Assembly: GCF_005116665.1 (NCBI RefSeq)
Contig: NZ_SWCJ01000025.1
Coordinates: 1-50,868 of the forward strand
Length of the DNA: 50,868 bases
Direction: 5' to 3'
DNA from: Ferrimonas aestuarii
GTDB taxonomy: Bacteria > Pseudomonadota > Gammaproteobacteria > Enterobacterales > Shewanellaceae
The notes beneath the pieces are model-generated. The model did not search any database. It was not told where the DNA came from and worked only from the letters and a program-made list of their open reading frames with translations. Positions 17,318 through 25,017 of this stretch are shown piece by piece. Position 1 is the first letter of the stretch. Every line of letters starts with the position of its first letter. The position numbers and the translations under genes are program-made.

Positions 17318-18343
17318 ATGAAGCGAAAATACTCTCTGTTGGCTGCGCTGATTTCGCCGCTGCTGTTTGGCTTTCCTGCATTCGCTGCGGACGTGGCCAT
17401 TGCTATTCATGGCGGCGCAGGCGCCATCGCCAAGGAGAAGATGACTCCGGAGAAGGAAGCCTTAGTACGGCAAAAGCTGGAGCAGGCGGTGAGGGCCGGG
17501 CACCAGGTGTTAACGCAAGGGGGGGACAGCTTGAAGGCGGTGCAAGTGGCCGTGCAAGTCTTGGAAGCCAGCCCGCTTTTCAACGCCGGTGTTGGGGCGG
17601 TGTTCACCTATGAAGGCGCCCACGAATTGGACGCTTCCATCATGGATGGTCGAACTCTAGAAGCGGGCGCCGTGGCCGGTGTTAAACAGGTGAAAAGCCC
17701 CATTGAGCTTGCCTACAAGGTGATGACGGACTCGCCTCACGTCATGCTCTCAGGTGCTGGAGCGGTGGAATTTGCTCTCGAACAGGGATTGGAATTGGTG
17801 CCCAACCACTATTTTGATACCGATGCCCGCTACCAAGGGTTACTGCGAGCGAAGCAGAAGATTCTTGATAATCAAAAACACACCGACAGTTACAAAGCTG
17901 CGGTGGGTAAGCTGGACGATGGTTATAAATATGGCACCGTGGGCGCGGTGGCGGTTGATATCAACGGCAACCTCGCGGCGGCTACCTCCACAGGCGGTAT
18001 GACCGCGAAGCGTTGGGGGCGAATTGGCGACTCACCGGTGATTGGAGCTGGCACCTATGCGGACAACCAAAGCTGCGCCGTGTCTGCCACTGGTCATGGG
18101 GAGTATTTTATTCGCTATAACGTCGCCGCTGACATTTGCGCCCGAGTCAAATACCAAGGGCTGAATATTGAGGAAGCGTCCTCCACCGTCATTCATGAGG
18201 TGTTACTGCCCGCAGGCGGCACCGGTGGAGTGATTGTGGTGGACGCTAAAGGCAACATCGCCATGCCCTATAACACTCAAGGGATGTATCGAGCCAGTGT
18301 CGATACGGATGGCAAGGTGACGGTGTCTATTTGGGATGAGTAA
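17318..18343 (+). CDS. iaaA: Exported isoaspartyl peptidase / L-asparaginase (Ntn hydrolase)
   Basis: 341 residues from the ATG at 17318, which has AAAAGGA upstream; a longer in-frame start would bury the signal peptide. Residues 1-23 are a Sec leader (ending AFA before ADVAIAI). HGGAGAI, then INAGVGAVFT-like NAGVGAVFT, and YKYGTVGAVAVD carry the landmarks of plant-type asparaginases; Thr207 in GTVGAVAV is the expected autocleavage and nucleophile residue. The proenzyme would split into alpha and beta chains and remove beta-aspartyl residues from isoaspartyl dipeptides, probably in the periplasm. A stem-loop follows. Monocistronic, convergent with yibL. Confidence 0.9.
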   Translation: MKRKYSLLAALISPLLFGFPAFAADVAIAIHGGAGAIAKEKMTPEKEALVRQKLEQAVRAGHQVLTQGGDSLKAVQVAVQVLEASPLFNAGVGAVFTYEGAHELDASIMDGRTLEAGAVAGVKQVKSPIELAYKVMTDSPHVMLSGAGAVEFALEQGLELVPNHYFDTDARYQGLLRAKQKILDNQKHTDSYKAAVGKLDDGYKYGTVGAVAVDINGNLAAATSTGGMTAKRWGRIGDSPVIGAGTYADNQSCAVSATGHGEYFIRYNVAADICARVKYQGLNIEEASSTVIHEVLLPAGGTGGVIVVDAKGNIAMPYNTQGMYRASVDTDGKVTVSIWDE

Positions 18344-18361
18344 TTGGCAAGGGTAATAAAT

Positions 18362-18390
18362 CATCGACCACGGTAAGGCTGTGGTCGATG
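18362..18390. terminator. Bidirectional-type hairpin between iaaA and yibL
   Basis: CATCGACCAC / GTGGTCGATG, ten-base perfect stem with a nine-base loop, between the stops of two convergent genes. The downstream sides are T-rich (GTTTAATTTAT on plus, ATTTATTA on minus) rather than clean T-tracts. Confidence 0.65.
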
Positions 18391-18406
18391 GGAGTTTAAT
18401 TTATAT

Positions 18407-18763
18407 TTAGAACTTCTTGTGGGCGAAGCCGGTCATTTCGGTTAGCCCCATCTCTTTGCCTAGAGCGGTCATAGGGTGAACGACAACTAAGCCACGCACT
18501 TTCTTCTTCAGCGCACCTTGGTCCGCTTGCTCCTCTTTTGTCAGCGGGCGCTTAAATGCCATTTTGGCAATGTCGGCGCCTTTTTTGCTGAGCTGGCGGT
18601 CGACGGTGGTTTTGGTGCTGTCGATCTTTTTGGTTAAGGCTTGAACTTCATCCATGAACTTCTCGATCATCGCCATATCACCGCGCTCATGGGCGGCATT
18701 GAGTTTACGGCGCGCCTTTTCCAGACGATTATTGAGTTGGTGAAGTTCGGTTTTTAAATTCAT
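18407..18763 (-). CDS. yibL: YibL-family ribosome-associated protein
   Basis: 118 residues from the ATG at 18763 (MNLKTELHQLNNRLEKARRK); E. coli YibL is 120. The C-terminal core KKKVRGLVVVHPMTALGKEM is almost the family consensus, followed by GLTEMTGF. The N-terminal half is a long charged helix, probably coiled-coil. YibL was found associated with ribosomes in E. coli; its exact role is unknown. An upstream in-frame extension of 45 codons has no family resemblance and is rejected. Divergent from the YkvA-family gene at 18.9 kb. Confidence 0.93.
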   Translation of the reverse strand: MNLKTELHQLNNRLEKARRKLNAAHERGDMAMIEKFMDEVQALTKKIDSTKTTVDRQLSKKGADIAKMAFKRPLTKEEQADQGALKKKVRGLVVVHPMTALGKEMGLTEMTGFAHKKF

Positions 18764-18896
18764 GAATCTACCTATCGATTGGAGCCTGTGGTGGCGATCA
18801 CGCCTAGGTGCGTGAGCAATGGGGTAGTATATCAGTTTCCTTTGGCAGAAGTGGCTTAAATCACAAAGGTAGCGACTTGAGCATAGGTTTATAAAC

Positions 18897-19241
18897 ATGG
18901 ACGATTACAGTCAGCACTATTCAGAGTCCTCCTTCTGGGAGAAGCTTGGCCGTTATGCGGGGCGCATTGGCCGAGAAGCGGTCGAGAAAGCCTTAGTGCT
19001 CTATTACTGCCTAATGGATCCGCAAACCCCGTCTCAGGCTAAGTTAGTGATTGTGGCGGCGCTGGGCTACCTCATTATGCCGCTGGATGTGATTCCGGAT
19101 TTGATGCCGGGCACCGGTTTCAGTGACGATGTGGGCGCTTTGTCGGTGGCCATGGCCACCGTGGCAGCTCACCTGACCGACGAGCACTGGCAGCAGGCCA
19201 AAGCCAAACTGAGTCAATGGTTTGGTGAAGAGGCTCGCTGA
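18897..19241 (+). CDS. YkvA-family (DUF1232) small membrane protein
   Basis: 114 residues. The central segment AALGYLIMPLDVIPDLMPGTGFSDD contains the signature of DUF1232: a short hydrophobic stretch followed by PxDxIPD and a Gly/Asp-rich turn. Length and layout agree with the family, whose function is unknown. The N-terminal 35 residues are soluble and helical. Start ATG with AGG nine bases upstream. It is divergent from yibL and may share the promoter region. Confidence 0.88.
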   Translation: MDDYSQHYSESSFWEKLGRYAGRIGREAVEKALVLYYCLMDPQTPSQAKLVIVAALGYLIMPLDVIPDLMPGTGFSDDVGALSVAMATVAAHLTDEHWQQAKAKLSQWFGEEAR

Positions 19242-19316
19242 CATTTGTTTTAGATCAGTGCGTATTATCAGTGAATTCAATAGCATAAAGGCATTCCAAT
19301 TGAGAAGGATGCCTCA

Positions 19317-19991
19317 ATGTTTCAGTGCCTTTGCTCCCTGCATGTGTGTTTCTTCGGGTTAATCAACCAAGCCATTGTTAATGCTGAGTCACTCTCTTTA
19401 GACAGTCGGTTTGGCGCTGCAGAGTTGCCATCTCACGTTAAGTACTACGAAACCGACTCTCGACTTAATGTCCTGCTAAATCCCTACCTTCAGGTGGCCA
19501 GCTCGACGTGGCCAGCAACCCTTAACCCCAAGGTCAGCGCTTACGATTGGTGTATTGATGTCAGTGGTCGCCTGTTGGTGATTCAGCCAGTTGCACACCC
19601 GAAGGGGCGCTATTTTGAGTCAGACTTTGTGCGCCCAGAGGATGGTTATCATAAAGCGCAGGGGTATCAGGAGAAGTACGGCCATGTATCGGCGACAGCA
19701 GGTGCGCCGGCGCGGATCTGCGGAGAGATCATTAATACCGGAGAGGGGCAGTGGCGGGTCAACAATAAATCTGGTCGATACAGCAAAAATATTGACGACA
19801 GGACGCCAGATAAACTGATGCATGCCACCAAATTGATTCGTTCGCAGGTTGAGGTTGGCAGTATGAGCTGGGGAGCGAGTGTTTATCTGTTTGATTACGG
19901 CCCTAAGGCCAGCTTTGAGATGGCTTTATCCCATGGAGTGGTGAGCTACGGTGATCCCAAGTTGGGGTTGATGCCCTTTATGATGCTATAG
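19317..19991 (+). CDS. Exported stand-alone copy of the domain fused to the adjacent pyrophosphatase
   Basis: 224 residues. A probable Sec leader (about 1-23, ending IVNA before ESLS). The rest aligns along its length with residues about 270-440 of the pyrophosphatase encoded at 20039-21445: LPSHVKYYE / LPSYIKYYE, LNPYLQVAS in both, FVRPEDG / YVRPEDG, EKYGH in both, RVNNKSGRYSKNID / IINNKSGRYSKKNID, then RTP. It lacks the Lys-rich insert of the fused version. The series H-x-S ... AGxxAR ... GEI ... G ... SGRY resembles a motif I recall from plant IQM proteins and related bacterial proteins; that link is from memory. AAGGA lies seven bases before the ATG. Function unknown. It converges on the pyrophosphatase gene, a likely diverged duplicate. 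Confidence 0.75.
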   Translation: MFQCLCSLHVCFFGLINQAIVNAESLSLDSRFGAAELPSHVKYYETDSRLNVLLNPYLQVASSTWPATLNPKVSAYDWCIDVSGRLLVIQPVAHPKGRYFESDFVRPEDGYHKAQGYQEKYGHVSATAGAPARICGEIINTGEGQWRVNNKSGRYSKNIDDRTPDKLMHATKLIRSQVEVGSMSWGASVYLFDYGPKASFEMALSHGVVSYGDPKLGLMPFMML

Positions 19992-19994
19992 AAA

Positions 19995-20024
19995 AAGCCG
20001 CAACGAATTGCTTCGCTGCGGCTT
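19995..20024. terminator. Bidirectional terminator between the two homologous genes
   Basis: AAGCCGCA ... TGCGGCTT with inner pairing CGAA/TTCG. On the minus strand it is followed by TTTTTC and ends the pyrophosphatase operon; on the plus strand it lies four bases past the stop of the stand-alone domain gene. Confidence 0.85.
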
Positions 20025-20038
20025 AATACCCTAAAGGT

Positions 20039-21445
20039 CTACTTTAGGCTTACGGTAACGAATGGCTTTTTCTTCTTCTTAGTGTCGAGGTATTGAATCT
20101 CTTTGCTGTCTTTAAACTGGGCTTGAGTGGCTTCGTTGCCATAGGCCAAGCGATAGCGCACTTCGCCCCAAGGCTTACCCGCAGGATCCACGGTTTGCTG
20201 GATTAGCTTAGCCACGTTGGCAAGCTGCTCTGGGGTGCGATCGATATTCTTTTTCGAGTAGCGGCCAGACTTGTTATTGATGATCCACACGCCATCTTCA
20301 AACAGGATTTCACCACCTAGGCGCGCAACGCCACCGGCAACGCCAGAGGTGTGGCCATATTTCTCTTTTGGATACTTCTTCTTACCGCCTTTTACCTTGA
20401 CCTTCTTTTTACGGCCATCTTCAGGGCGCACGTAACCATTTTTGTATTTGCGTCCCATAGGGTGAGTGGCTTCTTGCACTACGGCAACCTGACCCTCGGC
20501 GTTGACAATGTAGTTGTAGACGCCAATCTCTGGATCAAGAATCGCAGGGTGGTCTTTGCTGGCCACTTGCAGGTAAGGGTTTAGCATAATCTGGTCATCA
20601 GCATTGACCTCATAATACTTAATGTAGGAAGGCAGGCTTAGGGTGCCATACAACTCATCCAATTGGCTGTCGCCTTTAGCAGGCAGGTTGGCGTATTTGT
20701 AGCCGTTGTTCTTTGAAGCTGGCCAGTAGTGCAGCTTAGGGTTGCCGTTGGCTTGCAGAGGCACCTTGTCGGCCTCGCCGGTGTGGGAGTTTTCAAAGGC
20801 TAAGATGGAGTCACCAATGAGCTGAATGGCTTGGTTACGATCCTTAAAGTCTTTGGCTTGCAGTTTGAAGTTGCCCTGTTCATCTCGCCCCTTGTAGGAA
20901 GTAAACCAAGTCTTAACTATGGTGGTGATGCCAGGGAAGTTGGTATCCAAACACTGGACATCATGGCAGACAGCTAAGGGTGAGCCATCTTGAACCATTA
21001 GGATCTTGTAATCCGCTTCACCGCCATCCACCAGATCCAGCACGGCAATAGGGCGCGCTTTGATGATGGAGCCAATAGGCTCAGCAGGACCCAGTACCAA
21101 TACGTCCATTGGATCGCCATCACCGCCTTGATCTTTAGGTAGTAGCGTACGAGGGATCATGCCGTAGTTACCTGGGTAACCCAGATATTTTACAAAGCGT
21201 GGCTGACCATTTTTCTGTTCTAATTCCAGCATGCCGGTTGTTTTATTGACTTCATATTTTGCAGTTTGCCCAGCGGGAATTTCCACAACCACATTAATAG
21301 TGCCATCGAGATTGTGGGCACTATAGCCAGTTAAAAAATGCTTTTCACCTTTTAATATTGAATTATGAGGTGTGACATTGGCGCTGGCGGCAAAAGATAA
21401 ACTAACAGCGGTGGCCACTAAAGTGGACATTATAATCTTCTTCAT
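20039..21445 (-). CDS. Exported family I inorganic pyrophosphatase with an extra C-terminal domain
   Basis: 468 residues. Sec leader about 1-22 (ending AASA before NVTP). The pyrophosphatase domain spans about 30-245: EIPAG, KYE, YPGNYGMIP, the signature GDGDPMDVLVL (108-118), then DGGEADYK (140-147) and SYKGRD. Every catalytic acid and Lys I can align to E. coli Ppa is present, so it should split PPi into two phosphates, but in the periplasm. Ordinary family I enzymes are about 175 residues and cytoplasmic. A C-terminal domain (about 270-440) is homologous to the neighbouring stand-alone protein and holds a Lys-rich insert (346-360). Cys160 and Cys165 may form a disulfide. It lies 45 bases behind the CYTH-like gene, a probable operon. 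Confidence 0.9.
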   Translation of the reverse strand: MKKIIMSTLVATAVSLSFAASANVTPHNSILKGEKHFLTGYSAHNLDGTINVVVEIPAGQTAKYEVNKTTGMLELEQKNGQPRFVKYLGYPGNYGMIPRTLLPKDQGGDGDPMDVLVLGPAEPIGSIIKARPIAVLDLVDGGEADYKILMVQDGSPLAVCHDVQCLDTNFPGITTIVKTWFTSYKGRDEQGNFKLQAKDFKDRNQAIQLIGDSILAFENSHTGEADKVPLQANGNPKLHYWPASKNNGYKYANLPAKGDSQLDELYGTLSLPSYIKYYEVNADDQIMLNPYLQVASKDHPAILDPEIGVYNYIVNAEGQVAVVQEATHPMGRKYKNGYVRPEDGRKKKVKVKGGKKKYPKEKYGHTSGVAGGVARLGGEILFEDGVWIINNKSGRYSKKNIDRTPEQLANVAKLIQQTVDPAGKPWGEVRYRLAYGNEATQAQFKDSKEIQYLDTKKKKKPFVTVSLK

Positions 21446-21490
21446 TGTAATTTCCTTAATTATACGATGAAAACTCTGTTGTTACTGCAG

Positions 21491-22519
21491 TTAGGATGGA
21501 TCGTCATTAAAAGCAACCGTACCGTCAGGTAATGGTTTGGGTGCTTTATAAAATCGTAAGTCTGATGCTTTTAAATTTTTAAATGGAGGTATTTCTAAAC
21601 CTGAATTTCTTAAAAAGCTCGCTTTTGAACCTCGCCATTTAGGGTTGTCTTTTAGGCCTAAAGTCGTATCGACGTGCTGATAGAGCTTTTGCATAAATGA
21701 CTCTGCGGCAATATGAGTCGACTCCATATCGTAGTAATCTCCAGTAGGGTAACCAAAAGAGAAGTCATAAATGAGCGCTTGCTCACCGGAGTCGATAGGT
21801 AGCCAGGCTTCCATGGATATCCCGGATGGGAAAGGCAGCCCGGGCAGAACAACATAACCCGGCTTCATGCGGATGCTATAAACGCCGGTTCCGATTAGCT
21901 CTATATCGTGAGCAATGCTGAGTTCACTGAGTAGTGGCGCCAGCTCAGCAAACTCGCCAAAGGTGCTGGGGAGGCTGCTAGGGTCAGCGTCGACTTTCAG
22001 GGATTTTTCGAGATAGGTATCTAGTTGATAATTGTGAGCCGGACCCACGTTCTCCTCTAATGCGGCGTCCTCCTCATCCAGCATTGCACCAAATACCCGC
22101 TCAGGATGGTTTCGGTCGAGGTACTTCACGGTTAGAGCGGATGACGCAGGTTGGCCCTGCAGATATTTGGTGGTAATACGAACCAAATATCCTTGTTTGG
22201 CGAGTTGTTTGTCTACGGTGTCGTAATATACTTTGGTAGAATAGGTCAAACCATCGAAGTTATAAGGCTTCTCTTGAATGGTTAAATTATTGCTTTCAGC
22301 AAATGCTTTAACTTTATCCCATATTTTGTGTAAACCAATTTCTGGAGAGTAACCGACTTTATTTGGATCGAGCAGAAGCTTCATCTCTCGAGCTTCAATA
22401 ATCTCTAGAGCTTCCGGATGTCGATCTATTTGCTTTTTATATGCAAAATCAGATTCGGCAGACACATTCCATGTTAAAAGCATAAGCAGAGCCGATGCCG
22501 GTAATAGACTTACCTTCAT
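21491..22519 (-). CDS. Exported CYTH-like (triphosphate tunnel fold) protein
   Basis: 342 residues with a Sec leader (1-21, ending VSA before ESDF). The mature chain follows the CYTH strand order: REMKLLL (44-50) at the place of the ExExK strand (first Glu not conserved), KVYYDT (96-101) like the usual YFDT, QGYLVRITT (109-117), LTVKYLD (129-135), SIRMK (215-219), SMEAW (235-239) and YDFSFG (251-256). CYTH proteins include tripolyphosphatases, thiamine triphosphatases, adenylate cyclase 2 and, related, polyphosphate polymerases; nearly all are cytoplasmic. Because the metal-binding Glu set is incomplete, activity is uncertain. First gene of an operon with the pyrophosphatase; a perfect FNR box lies about 130 bases upstream. 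Confidence 0.6.
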   Translation of the reverse strand: MKVSLLPASALLMLLTWNVSAESDFAYKKQIDRHPEALEIIEAREMKLLLDPNKVGYSPEIGLHKIWDKVKAFAESNNLTIQEKPYNFDGLTYSTKVYYDTVDKQLAKQGYLVRITTKYLQGQPASSALTVKYLDRNHPERVFGAMLDEEDAALEENVGPAHNYQLDTYLEKSLKVDADPSSLPSTFGEFAELAPLLSELSIAHDIELIGTGVYSIRMKPGYVVLPGLPFPSGISMEAWLPIDSGEQALIYDFSFGYPTGDYYDMESTHIAAESFMQKLYQHVDTTLGLKDNPKWRGSKASFLRNSGLEIPPFKNLKASDLRFYKAPKPLPDGTVAFNDDPS

Positions 22520-23024
22520 TATTTAGGTTCTCATTTGTTGGTTAGCATGTGAGAAATTAAAAATCACATTCCCAAATTCTGAACTTTATTTTTATTTCTC
22601 TTGTTTATCGAAATTTAATTTATGGGTTGAGCTGCCGTTAATCTTTGATCTAAATCAATCGCTTTTCCGAGAGTTAGGCCTTAACTGGTAAAGGGTGATA
22701 CCGATCTGGTTTTTAGTTGTTCTGACATGGGTAGCGGTAAGTAGCTATTGAAATAAGCTCGTTAAGGTGGTGGTGTCATAAAAAGTTGAAACTTAAGGGC
22801 GATGATAAAACACCGAATTGACTGAATTCTTTGAATAATTAGGAAGTTATGCCAATTCAATAAGTATCTACCTGATTGAGATCTGCGATCTACCTAGTGC
22901 GATGAAGAGAAGAGAGCAATCAAGGCACAAGACTGATTGCTAGTGGCCTTAACAATCAGTCTCGCAATGAAGTTGGAACCGGTTTAAGCCAGTAATGATG
23001 ACCAAGTCTTTCGTTTACTGTGTA
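22520..23024. other. 505-base intergenic region
   Basis: No plausible gene on either strand. It holds the FNR-type box at 22645-22658 and an inverted repeat GACTGATTG / CAATCAGTC (22931-22961, 13-base loop, no T-tract) 60 bases beyond the end of the response regulator gene. The part next to the CYTH-like gene is strongly AT-rich, as expected of a promoter. Confidence 0.6.
22645..22658. promoter_or_regulatory. Perfect FNR (EtrA/Anr)-type box upstream of the CYTH-pyrophosphatase operon
   Basis: TTGATCTAAATCAA matches TTGAT-N4-ATCAA at all ten defined positions. It is 126-139 bases upstream of the CYTH-like start; the only other gene bordering this gap ends here, so the operon is the natural target. 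Suggests control by oxygen or by a CRP/FNR-family regulator. Confidence 0.65.
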
Positions 23025-23678
23025 TTACAACGGCCTCGAATCGATATCCAAACTGGAAAGTGCGATAACCGCTTGGGTTCGATTGCGTACCCCTAACTTT
23101 TTGAAGATGGCGGTTGCATGGGCTTTGATGGTGGCTTCTGAGACCCCAAGATCGTAGGCAATTTGCTTGTTGAGCAAGCCCTCGGCAAACATCTGCAATA
23201 CTCGATATTGCTGTGGTGTGAGCTCCGCCAGCTTGTGGCCGATGTCTGCGTGGTCTGCAGCACTGTTTTGGTCGGTGAGCGAATCAGGAAAACACAATTC
23301 CCCTTCAAGCACTTGGGTAAGGGCACTGATCAGTTGCTGTGGCTGGGCCGACTTAGGCAGAAAGCCTTGGGCACCGTAATGGGCCGCTTTAGCAATGGTT
23401 TGGCCGTCTTCATGGGCGGAGATCACCACGACTGGAGTGGCAGGGTAGTGGCTACGAAGGTGAATCAGGGTGGAGTAGCCATGGCTGCCTGGCATTTGGA
23501 GGTCCAGTAGAATCAGGTCTAGATCTGGGTGCTTTTGCAGTTGCTGCTCAATGGCATCGGCGCTGTCGGCTTCCAGCCACTGAATCGCCTCCATTCCATG
23601 AGATAGGGATTGTTTGAGCGCTTGACGAAACAGAGGGTGATCGTCGGCGATGAGAATGGTGTGTGTTGCAAGCGCCAT
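23025..23678 (-). CDS. NarL/FixJ-family response regulator
   Basis: 217 residues from the ATG at 23678 (MALATHTILIADDHP), which has AAGGA about ten bases upstream; the longer in-frame start nine codons earlier has no ribosome site. Receiver domain with ADDHP, phospho-acceptor Asp in LILLDLQMPG and Lys in LPKSAQP; then a LuxR-type helix-turn-helix (LTPQQYRVLQ ... NKQIAYDLGVSEATIKAHATAIFKKLGV). It should be a phosphorylation-dependent transcription factor. No histidine kinase is adjacent, so it is an orphan within this window and its signal is unknown. Confidence 0.9.
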   Translation of the reverse strand: MALATHTILIADDHPLFRQALKQSLSHGMEAIQWLEADSADAIEQQLQKHPDLDLILLDLQMPGSHGYSTLIHLRSHYPATPVVVISAHEDGQTIAKAAHYGAQGFLPKSAQPQQLISALTQVLEGELCFPDSLTDQNSAADHADIGHKLAELTPQQYRVLQMFAEGLLNKQIAYDLGVSEATIKAHATAIFKKLGVRNRTQAVIALSSLDIDSRPL

Positions 23679-23759
23679 GGCGTTGTTATCCTTGTTATGA
23701 GCCAAGTCGGGCTGAGCCTAGACTAGATTAGTAGGCTCTACTTTATGCAATCTTGGGAC

Positions 23760-23796
23760 AAATTCAAAGGGACAGACAAACTGTCCCTTTGAATTT
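23760..23796. terminator. Terminator downstream of aroH
   Basis: AAATTCAAAGGGACA (23760-23774) and its exact complement (23782-23796), a 15-bp perfect stem with a seven-base loop, ten bases past the aroH stop and upstream of the response regulator gene. The A/T-rich outer arms can provide U residues on either strand. Confidence 0.75.
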
Positions 23797-23805
23797 TAAA
23801 GGAGA

Positions 23806-24876
23806 TTAGCCGTTGGTCTGTTTGATACGGCGAGCGCGGCTGGCGGCGGCGAGGTCGCGAAGCAGTTGCTCGCTGTCGTGCCAGTGAAGACAGGCATCGG
23901 TAATGCTCTGACCGTACTCTAGTGGTTGACCCGCAACCACTTTTTGGTTGCCCTCTTTGATAAAGCTCTCTGCCATAACGCCAGCAATCATTGGCCCATG
24001 GGCCTGAGTGAGCTGCTCCATCACATCCGCAGCCACGTCCAGTTGGCGTTTGTGGTTTTTCTGGCTGTTGCCATGGGAAAAATCCACCACCAGTCGAGGA
24101 CACACTCCGGCATCGCTGAGTTTGTTGGACGCGTCCTGAACAAAATGGGCTTCGTAATTTGGCTGTTTGCCCCCACGGAGAATCAGATGGCCGAAGGGGT
24201 TACCGTGGGTACGATAAACCGACATCTGTCCAGATTTGTCTGGAGAGTAGAAGATGTGGGGCACTCGAGCCGCACGCACGGCATCGATGGCGATCTGAAT
24301 CGAGCCGTCGGTACCATTTTTAAAGCCCACAGGGCAGGAAAGCGCTGAGGCCATCTCTCGGTGAACCTGGCTCTCCGTGGTGCGGGCACCAATGGCGCCC
24401 CAAGTGATGAGGTCGGCAATGTACTGGCCGTTCACCATGTCGAGAAACTCGGTGGCGATAGGCAGTTTCAGCTCGCTGATGTCAACCAACAGCTTACGGG
24501 CTAGACGCAGGCCCTTGTTGGCTTCGAAGCTGCCATCAAGATCTGGGTCGGAGATCAGGCCTTTCCAGCCAACGGTGGTGCGAGGCTTTTCAAAGTAGAC
24601 TCGCATTACAATCATCAGATCTTCAGCCAACTCCTGCTGCAATACCGCCAGTTTACTGGCGTAATCTAATGCGGCATCGGCATCGTGGATGGAGCAGGGG
24701 CCGATCACCACCAACAGGCGAGAGTCTTGTCCATTGAGAATCGCCTCGACCTGACGTCGAGCACTAAGTAGGGATTCGGCAGCGTCATCGGAGAGTGGGA
24801 ACTCTTCGGCCAGTTCTACAGGCGAAATCACTTTACACAACAGTGAAGTGCGTAGTTCATCGGTTTTAAATGTCAT
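23806..24876 (-). CDS. aroH: 3-deoxy-7-phosphoheptulonate synthase, Trp-sensitive (AroH) type
   Basis: 356 residues, the normal length for type I-alpha DAHP synthases. It joins phosphoenolpyruvate and erythrose 4-phosphate in the first step of the shikimate pathway. Seen: VVIGPCSIHD, VMRVYFEKPRTTVGWKG, GAIGARTTESQVHREMAS, GFKNGTDGS, VDFSHGN. The start (TDELRT), SPDKSGQM, and GNPFGH match E. coli AroH better than AroF or AroG, hence the isozyme call. I see a TATAAT -10 (24930-24935 on minus) but no convincing TrpR operator. Its PEP substrate is also the product of PpsA at 29.7 kb, though the genes are not linked. Flanked by stem-loops on both sides, so monocistronic. Confidence 0.92.
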   Translation of the reverse strand: MTFKTDELRTSLLCKVISPVELAEEFPLSDDAAESLLSARRQVEAILNGQDSRLLVVIGPCSIHDADAALDYASKLAVLQQELAEDLMIVMRVYFEKPRTTVGWKGLISDPDLDGSFEANKGLRLARKLLVDISELKLPIATEFLDMVNGQYIADLITWGAIGARTTESQVHREMASALSCPVGFKNGTDGSIQIAIDAVRAARVPHIFYSPDKSGQMSVYRTHGNPFGHLILRGGKQPNYEAHFVQDASNKLSDAGVCPRLVVDFSHGNSQKNHKRQLDVAADVMEQLTQAHGPMIAGVMAESFIKEGNQKVVAGQPLEYGQSITDACLHWHDSEQLLRDLAAASRARRIKQTNG

Positions 24877-24948
24877 GTGTGCCTACAACAGGAAGAGCAT
24901 CGCTCTTCGTTTTGCAACTAATTAGCGGGATTATAACGGAAGATGAGC

Positions 24949-24974
24949 GATAGGGCGACGGCCGCCGCCCTATC
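24949..24974. terminator. GC-rich hairpin between lemA and aroH
   Basis: GATAGGGCG / CGCCCTATC, nine-base perfect stem with an eight-base GC-rich loop, about 45 bases past the lemA stop. No T-tract on the minus strand, so a weak terminator; it overlaps where the aroH -35 element would be. Confidence 0.5.
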
Positions 24975-25017
24975 CGTTGTGTTTTGAACGTTCAGTTACA
25001 AGATTATCTGTGCCAAT

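Noticed and set aside
18764..18898. N-terminal extension of YibL by 45 codons
   Set aside because: Family length and the conserved start favour the ATG at 18763; the extension would run into the divergent YkvA-gene promoter.
9095..22519. A single phosphate-scavenging island including the CpdB-like gene and the CYTH-pyrophosphatase operon
   Set aside because: tamAB, iaaA, yibL and a YkvA gene lie between them and no shared regulatory site was seen, so linkage is probably chance.
24877..24960. A TrpR operator upstream of aroH
   Set aside because: Only CTAATTAG near 24919 resembles it; the spacing and half-sites of the consensus are missing.
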